A DNA stretch of 64,000 bases from QKMZ01 sp012965515 (GTDB lineage: Bacteria > Cyanobacteriota > Vampirovibrionia > Obscuribacterales > Obscuribacteraceae): assembly GCA_937879965.1 (NCBI GenBank), contig CALFMP010000051.1, forward strand, positions 1 through 64,000, given 5' to 3'. Below the pieces are notes generated by a model, which saw only the letters and a list, made by a program, of their open reading frames with translations, made no database searches and had not been told where the DNA came from. Of the stretch, positions 59,514-64,000 are shown one piece after another. Made by a program: the position numbers and the translations under genes. How positions within the stretch are numbered: position 1 is the stretch's first letter; every line of letters starts with the position of its first letter.

Positions 59514-60196
59514 TTTTCGCTTTGCGCCGGGCGAATTTGCGACTCGAAAAAGCACATCGAGCACAAACCTTGAGAGCCGTACAGCATGGGGCTTGGAGCC
59601 TGGCAGGCTTGGCAGTGCGTGGTGACGTTTGCTTCCATCCATTTGCGTGCCCTTAGTTCCTTTTCATATAAAGCAACTATGCGGTCGTGCACTTTTTCAT
59701 GGTCGCCGTCGGCAGCGGTTAATCGCCTTTTAAGCGCCTTTATCTCCTCTTCTTCCTCGGCTGTAAGCGTTACCGATGCAAGCTCCTGCGGTCCGGGTGT
59801 GTTTTGCAGGCATTTCTGTCTGGTCGCTTCCACGGCCTCTCGATTGGCGGCTATTTCTTCTTTCTTGTGGAAGTGTTTGAGGTCAAACCTTATGCCTCGA
59901 ATCTCAATACCCAGACCATTTCCGGCGATGCGCATCTTCTTGACGAGTTGCGAACGCATTAAACTCAGTTCTTGCCCTACTGCCGCCTCACTTACCGCGA
60001 TGACGATGCTGCCTTCGTGATCGATGAAAAGAGGGCGAGACTTTGAAGCAAACGGCTCGCCAATAACTGTCGGCCAGAGACCGAGCAAAGTGTGTTCTTT
60101 CAAGCGCCTGTCTAGATTCAATGACGAAACGAGCTGGCTGAGCACGTTGTTCACGCTGGACATAGCCCGCTTTTTGCCGAAACCGCTGTCAGACAT
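59504..60196 (-). CDS. DUF721 (DciA-like) protein with C-terminal zinc ribbon
   Basis: 230 residues from ATG 60196, which has a perfect GGAGG at 8-bp spacing; the frame is open to 60286 without need. The DUF721 region (VLSQLVSSLNLDRRLKEHTLLGLWPTVIG ... GSIVIAVSEAAVGQELSLM) is shared with DciA, a replicative-helicase operator in many bacteria. A charged helix and a CQAC...CSMC zinc-ribbon-like end (~200-220) follow; this extension is not usual for DciA. Role in replication is inferred. Confidence 0.8.
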   Translation of the reverse strand: MSDSGFGKKRAMSSVNNVLSQLVSSLNLDRRLKEHTLLGLWPTVIGEPFASKSRPLFIDHEGSIVIAVSEAAVGQELSLMRSQLVKKMRIAGNGLGIEIRGIRFDLKHFHKKEEIAANREAVEATRQKCLQNTPGPQELASVTLTAEEEEEIKALKRRLTAADGDHEKVHDRIVALYEKELRARKWMEANVTTHCQACQAPSPMLYGSQGLCSMCFFESQIRPAQSEKGA

Positions 60197-60476
60197 TTGG
60201 AGGACCTCCGACGAGTCACCCATTATAAGTAGGGTTTTCAAAGTGCAGCTTCGCAGGTCGATGAACAAAATCAAAGAAACCGGCAAAACCGCAATAGATT
60301 AGAGCGTGCGATATAATCAGCCAGATAAGCGGCTTTTCGCCGAAATTTTGTCTGCCTGCGCGGACATAATTCGACTTTCGATTGGCTTACGCTCTAATTG
60401 CGCCCTCATCAGGACATCGCGAACTTTTGCGTAAACGTCACAACAACTACTACATTCACAACATAGGACCGGGTCA

Positions 60477-60824
60477 GTGTCAGGCATAAACACCATTCAA
60501 GAACTGCAAAAGCGCTTCAAGCCCGAGGCTGCACGCAACGTTTCCGCCACCTATCTATTCGCAGTGCGCGGTCAAGGCGGCTCGATGGTACTGACCAAAA
60601 TCAATGACGGACAAGTTACATTCGAAGACGTTAGCAATGATACTAACGCCAACGGCAAAGCCGATTGTGTGATCTCGGTCAATCACGATGACCTTCAACA
60701 AATTCTCGAAGGCAACATGTCGGCAATGACAGCTGCACTTTCAGGTGTGCTGGCGATCGAAGGAGAGCTGGGACTGGCAATGCAATTAGTGCCTATATTC
60801 TTCGATGGACAGGCCTTGATGTAA
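60477..60824 (+). CDS. SCP2 sterol-binding domain protein
   Basis: 115 residues spanning a whole SCP2 domain (TYLFAVRGQGGSMVLTKINDGQVTFED ... CVISVNHDDLQQILEGNMSAMTAALSGVLAIEGELGLAMQL). The domain binds hydrophobic ligands in a tunnel. GTG start. A -10-like TATAAT lies at 60312-60317 upstream. Confidence 0.85.
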   Translation: MSGINTIQELQKRFKPEAARNVSATYLFAVRGQGGSMVLTKINDGQVTFEDVSNDTNANGKADCVISVNHDDLQQILEGNMSAMTAALSGVLAIEGELGLAMQLVPIFFDGQALM

Positions 60825-60832
60825 GTAGTCCT

Positions 60833-60927
60833 CGAAATAAATGTCTTCGAAGTAAATAGTCTTCGAAATAAATAGTTCTCGAAATAAATAGTTCTCGAAA
60901 TAAATAGTCCCCGAAATAAATAGTCCT
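60833..60927. repeat. 16-bp tandem repeat array (six units)
   Basis: Units of about CGAAATAAATAGTTCT, imperfect in the first two, between the SCP2 gene and the AbiEi-like gene. Confidence 0.85.
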
Positions 60928-60932
60928 TCTAA

Positions 60933-61511
60933 TTAATTCAAATAGAATTTGGATAACCACTGTGGGACTGCTTTTAGTGATTCGCGCAGCTTCTCTCTTT
61001 CGTGATTGCTGAAGGATGCCGTCATCATTATTTCGGAGCGCGTCACTTTCTTTTTTCCAAGATGAGCTAGGGCTGCAAGCGAAAGCCCCGGTCCGCCTTG
61101 TTTTATCAACTGGATCATTCTTGCCCTCACCGGCTTGAGAATAACTCTTGTGTTGTCTATTTTGAATTCGCTTGCGCTATTGCCGTTCACCCAAAAGGTT
61201 ATTGTGTCTACCTTTTGAGAAGACGGCAGTTTGAACTGGGCGGCCAGAGCTTCGCCATGTATGGATAGCTCTTTGCCAAACGCTGCGGCTTTCACTCTTG
61301 CGATTTCAATGTCGGATGGTCGCGGTGTTGTTTCATCTCCACGCATGAAGACTCCACGAGCCATGCGTTCGATGTTTCCTTGTTTGATCTGATGGCGTAA
61401 ACATTGATCTATGGCTGTACGAGAGCCAAAACACAATAAATCCCTGGTAGTGAACATCTGACCATCTTGCAGCTGATTGATAAATCTGCGAACGAAACTG
61501 GAAGTAGACAT
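60933..61511 (-). CDS. AbiEi-type (DUF6088) antitoxin/regulator, apparently solitary
   Basis: 192 residues. Layout of the DUF6088/AbiEi family: N-terminal winged helix (MFTTRDLLCFGSRTAIDQCLRHQIKQGNIERMARGVFMRG) then a helical C-terminal domain. Type IV antitoxins also repress their own promoters. ATG 61511 has AAAGGAGG directly upstream; the frame begins two codons earlier. No AbiEii nucleotidyltransferase toxin lies on either side in this window. Confidence 0.8.
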   Translation of the reverse strand: MSTSSFVRRFINQLQDGQMFTTRDLLCFGSRTAIDQCLRHQIKQGNIERMARGVFMRGDETTPRPSDIEIARVKAAAFGKELSIHGEALAAQFKLPSSQKVDTITFWVNGNSASEFKIDNTRVILKPVRARMIQLIKQGGPGLSLAALAHLGKKKVTRSEIMMTASFSNHEREKLRESLKAVPQWLSKFYLN

Positions 61512-61636
61512 TGACACCTCCTTTCCATTTAATTCGACTTGGGAACGGTTATTTCTAAAGACGAAGTCTCAGAATAAAAAGTTCAATCGACCAAAAATTG
61601 GCTCAAGCCCAGTCGCCAAATCACATTTCCTGCTAG

Positions 61637-61662
61637 CAGCGAAAAACTCGAGTTTTTCGCTG
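61637..61662. repeat. Palindrome CAGCGAAAAACTCGAG-type, copy 1
   Basis: 26-bp perfect palindrome centred on CTCGAG, 126 bp upstream of the AbiEi-like start. Confidence 0.7.
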
Positions 61663-61775
61663 TGGATGTTGAAGCTCGGAAGGCACAGAAATTCAGCATT
61701 CTAGATCTGCGGTGGCGAACCTAAAGTTTTGCTCGGACCGGAGACCGTCAACTGCGCCAATTCTTACATCTTCAA

Positions 61776-61809
61776 CCCACAGCGAAAAACTCGAGTTTTT
61801 CGCTGTGGG
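61776..61809. repeat. Palindrome CAGCGAAAAACTCGAG-type, copy 2
   Basis: 34-bp perfect palindrome with the same 26-bp core as copy 1, flanked by CCCA/TGGG. It may also end the aroE transcript. Confidence 0.7.
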
Positions 61810-61877
61810 TGTTTAGCTGGTATTTGAAGTGTTAGTTGGTCAAACTAAAGAGAGGTGTGGGCTTGACAAGTGCCGGT

Positions 61878-62759
61878 TTAACCCAAAGCCGTTTTTTCCC
61901 TCAAAGCACTTAGCATCACATCTGGTGGCACGCTCTTTTCAGTCCAGAATTCGAAAGCCAAGGCTGCTTGCCGCGCTAGCATCTCTTTGCCATCGATGAA
62001 TGCCAAGCCGTGTTTTGTTGCTGCATCAATCATTGGCGTCGGCAATTCGTTTTTCGAATAGACCATGTCAAAGAAAAACGCGCGGTCGCCCGCTCGTTTG
62101 AACATCACGTCAACCCAGTCTGGAAGCTCGTTTGAGGCTTGACCCAGGGGCGTGCAATTGACGATTAGCTGCGGCACGTCGTGTTCTTCTTGCACAAAGT
62201 CTTCGCTCCTGTGCATATTGATCGTCTCGCCGGCAATCAGTTTGTCGCCGTAGAAAAAGTCTCCGAGCGTGTGCTTTTCCGGGTTTCTCACCAGCAGTTT
62301 TATGTCCTGAAAGTCCAAATCCACAAGCGCTGCAACCGCGGCCCTGGCTGCGCCTCCAGCGCCGAGAATGAGAGCACGCTGCCGGTTTCGGTTGCCGAAA
62401 TTTTCTTCGAGCGCTTTGCGGAATGCGGGCAGGTCAGTATTGTGCCCGATCATCTTTCCATCCGGGTAGATTTTTACAGTGTTGACGGCACGCGTGCGCA
62501 CTGCATCTTCGGTTTTGCCGGTGCAGCGCGCAAATATCGCCCGCTTGTGCGGGATCGTCACGTTAAAGCCGGCATAGCCTTCTCGATGCATGGAAGAGAG
62601 CTTCGCATCGAGCTCTTCTTCGACTACATCAATGAGTCTATAGTCCCCATCTCGCCCGATGTGTTTCATCGCAGCCAGATGCATCGCCGGTGAAAGCGAG
62701 TGAGAGACAGGATGGCCAATCAATCCAAGTAAGAGAAATACTTGCAGTTCGCGGGACAT
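61878..62759 (-). CDS. aroE: Shikimate dehydrogenase
   Basis: 293 residues. Substrate motifs GHPVSHSLSPAMHLAA and NVTIPHK (catalytic Lys), then GHNTD; NADP loop LILGAGGAARAAV; NCTPLG; FDMVYSKNELPT. Reduces 3-dehydroshikimate in aromatic amino-acid synthesis. 3 bp after exbD, so probably last in the ExbD/ExbB operon. Confidence 0.95.
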   Translation of the reverse strand: MSRELQVFLLLGLIGHPVSHSLSPAMHLAAMKHIGRDGDYRLIDVVEEELDAKLSSMHREGYAGFNVTIPHKRAIFARCTGKTEDAVRTRAVNTVKIYPDGKMIGHNTDLPAFRKALEENFGNRNRQRALILGAGGAARAAVAALVDLDFQDIKLLVRNPEKHTLGDFFYGDKLIAGETINMHRSEDFVQEEHDVPQLIVNCTPLGQASNELPDWVDVMFKRAGDRAFFFDMVYSKNELPTPMIDAATKHGLAFIDGKEMLARQAALAFEFWTEKSVPPDVMLSALREKTALG

Positions 62760-62762
62760 TCT

Positions 62763-63188
62763 CTAATAGGAGCCTGCTTGCTGTGTCGCTACGCGCATCC
62801 GCTTGATGCCTGCTTCGGCAGCGGCTTGCATGATGGCGACAATATCTTTCTGTTTGGATTCAGCATCTGCATTCACAGTACACGCGACATCCTTCTTGCC
62901 CAGCTTTTTAAGCTGCTCTTCAATTTTTTCTTTGATCACTGCCGGCTCGTTGCTGGGCACGAAGCGACCATTGATGGCAATCTGTCCTGTCTCGTCTACG
63001 TCTATGAAGATGCCCTTACTCTCGTCGTCTTTCTTGGCGTTTTGAGTTTCAGGCGGCTTGATCTTCAGCTCCGACTTATCGATAAGTGGAGCGATCAAGA
63101 TCATGATTACGAGCAACACGAGGAATACGTCGGTCAACGGTGTTACGTTGATCTCTTCGAAATTCGATCCGGCTTCGCCCATCGACAT
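62763..63188 (-). CDS. exbD: ExbD/TolR-type energy transducer subunit
   Basis: 141 residues: one N-terminal membrane segment (VTPLTDVFLVLLVIMILIAP, with the proton-path Asp in PLTDVFL), then a periplasmic domain ending in KRMRVATQQ. Works with ExbB to power TonB-dependent outer-membrane transport. Confidence 0.92.
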   Translation of the reverse strand: MSMGEAGSNFEEINVTPLTDVFLVLLVIMILIAPLIDKSELKIKPPETQNAKKDDESKGIFIDVDETGQIAINGRFVPSNEPAVIKEKIEEQLKKLGKKDVACTVNADAESKQKDIVAIMQAAAEAGIKRMRVATQQAGSY

Positions 63189-63226
63189 AAGTGCATTACC
63201 CCTTTAGAGTTGAAAGTCCAAAAGGA

Positions 63227-63877
63227 TTAGCGCGCTTGTGCTTGGTTGCCGGCTTCTTCTGTTGCTACGAAGCTCAAGAAGAGCAGTTTCAGCAGTGAGA
63301 AGTCGTCGTTGAATCTTTTCACGGTATTGGTGTATGTGTTGTTGAACACAACAGCACCGATAGCGACAATCAGACCGTAACCTGTTGCGATCAGCGCTTT
63401 AGCAACCCCGACGACTACGACGGGAGTACCTCCGCCTGCAGCACCGAGTTGGTCAAGCGTAAAGATAACGCCGACCACGGTTCCGAACAGTCCAAGGAAT
63501 GGACATGTGGCGCCGATGGTGCCGAGGATTGCCAGGTGTTTTTCCAATTTTCGTGTGACAAGACTGACAGTGATATCGAAAGCCTTAGAGAAGTCTTCCT
63601 TTTGCTCCGCCATCAGACGAACGCCTTCTTCGGCTACTTCGCCAACTACACCGCCCAAACGGCTGCATGTAGCTTGTGCTTTCTGCAACTGGCCGCTTTC
63701 CAGCTCACGTTGCAATTGATGAATGAACGAGGTTACGTCGCGGCGGTTCTTTTGGTAGTAAAGATACCTTTCGACGGTAACCGCAACTGTCAAGACCGAG
63801 CAGACCGTAATCGGAATGGATGCGAACCAGTCGTGGATCATGAAATCCAGGAAGTACGTAAAAAATTTGCTTTCCAT
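63227..63877 (-). CDS. exbB: ExbB/TolQ/MotA-type proton channel subunit
   Basis: 216 residues with three membrane segments (IPITVCSVLTVAVTVERYLYY near the start; LAILGTIGATCPFLGLFGTVVGVIFTL; VAKALIATGYGLIVAIGAVVFNN). The central loop LGTIGATCPFLGLFGTVVG is the family signature. 38 bp before exbD. Confidence 0.93.
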   Translation of the reverse strand: MESKFFTYFLDFMIHDWFASIPITVCSVLTVAVTVERYLYYQKNRRDVTSFIHQLQRELESGQLQKAQATCSRLGGVVGEVAEEGVRLMAEQKEDFSKAFDITVSLVTRKLEKHLAILGTIGATCPFLGLFGTVVGVIFTLDQLGAAGGGTPVVVVGVAKALIATGYGLIVAIGAVVFNNTYTNTVKRFNDDFSLLKLLFLSFVATEEAGNQAQAR

Positions 63878-63916
63878 TTCCTCTCCAATTAGATGCGATT
63901 GGCTTTGATGAATATA

Positions 63917-64000
63917 TCAGAACTGGCGGAACACGCCACGTCCTCCACCGGAAAAGACGTTGTAGTCAAACGTAAATTGAATATCAACATCGTCCGGAGC
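63917..64000 (-). CDS. TonB-like energy transducer, C-terminal end (partial)
   Basis: Twenty-seven residues ending in DIQFTFDYNVFSG...VFRQF before a TGA at 63917-63919. The DIQFTFDYNVF segment resembles the C-terminal strand of TonB/AgmX-like energy transducers, which couple ExbB/ExbD to outer-membrane receptors. The gene continues past the right edge of the window. It is too short for the ORF list. It lies 39 bp before exbB on the same strand. Confidence 0.65.
   Translation of the reverse strand, partial: APDDVDIQFTFDYNVFSGGGRGVFRQF

Larger units (their letters stand above)
61512..61877. other. Intergenic region with two large palindromes
   Basis: 366 bp without a gene, upstream of the AbiEi-like gene and downstream of aroE (both minus). 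Confidence 0.5.

Overview
The window reads as chromosome from a non-photosynthetic relative of the cyanobacteria, most likely Candidatus Melainabacteria / Vampirovibrionia (Obscuribacterales-like). This is an inference from gene content. FtsZ ends in the cyanobacterial-type tail 'DIPEFL'. An RNase E/G gene sits next to a fused radical-SAM/DUF2344 gene. DUF4388 (PATAN), DUF445 and DUF721 genes are present, and there are many TPR and exported proteins. ExbB/ExbD with a TonB-like tail indicates an outer membrane. No photosynthesis genes, rRNA, tRNA, insertion sequence, prophage or CRISPR array were seen.

Layout. 1-531: 3' end of an RGG/EGGYE-repeat protein with a ribbon-helix-helix-like tail. 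558-3281 (minus): low-affinity phosphate uptake operon (unknown protein, DUF47, PiT). 3.5-6 kb (plus): MDR oxidoreductase and bestrophin-type channel. 5.9-10.1 kb (minus): tightly coupled run of an exported protein, exported TPR protein, exported Cys-rich protein, Rieske oxygenase and PspA. 10.2-13.8 kb: TadG-like gene diverging from two TadE-like genes. 13.8-14.3 kb: exported HMA protein. 14.5-18.3 kb (plus): ureide/purine catabolism (allantoinase, OHCU decarboxylase, HIU hydrolase, DUF6986 aldolase-like protein) without uricase. 18.4-24.6 kb: DUF4388 protein, then mtnA, ftsZ and two TPR proteins on minus. 24.9-33.8 kb (plus): DUF445, Ser/Thr kinase, UvrA with a basic tail, Fur, FeoA, a Cys-rich protein and an S1-like protein. 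33.8-39 kb (minus): RNase E/G and the radical-SAM fusion. 39.7-45.2 kb: mixed small genes, PHP phosphoesterase, YmdB-type phosphodiesterase and an Hsp20 with a strong terminator. 45.4-53.3 kb (minus): WG-repeat lipoprotein, amino-acid permease, and a 1657-residue SpoIVB-S55/beta-propeller protein. 53.6-57.6 kb (plus): five small exported proteins including a cyclophilin. 57.7-60.2 kb (minus): ftsX, ftsE, DUF721. 60.5 kb: SCP2-like protein, followed by 16-bp tandem repeats, a solitary AbiEi-like antitoxin and two large palindromes. 61.9-64 kb (minus): aroE, exbD, exbB and the end of a TonB-like gene.

Most genes are housekeeping or envelope functions. The points that stand out are the partial purine pathway with its DUF6986 partner, the very large S55/propeller protein, several domain fusions, a dispersed family of TAGGG-palindromes, and an unexplained hairpin-rich 660-bp region before hsp20. 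Starts were revised from longest-ORF positions wherever a Shine-Dalgarno sequence or gene overlap gave a better choice.
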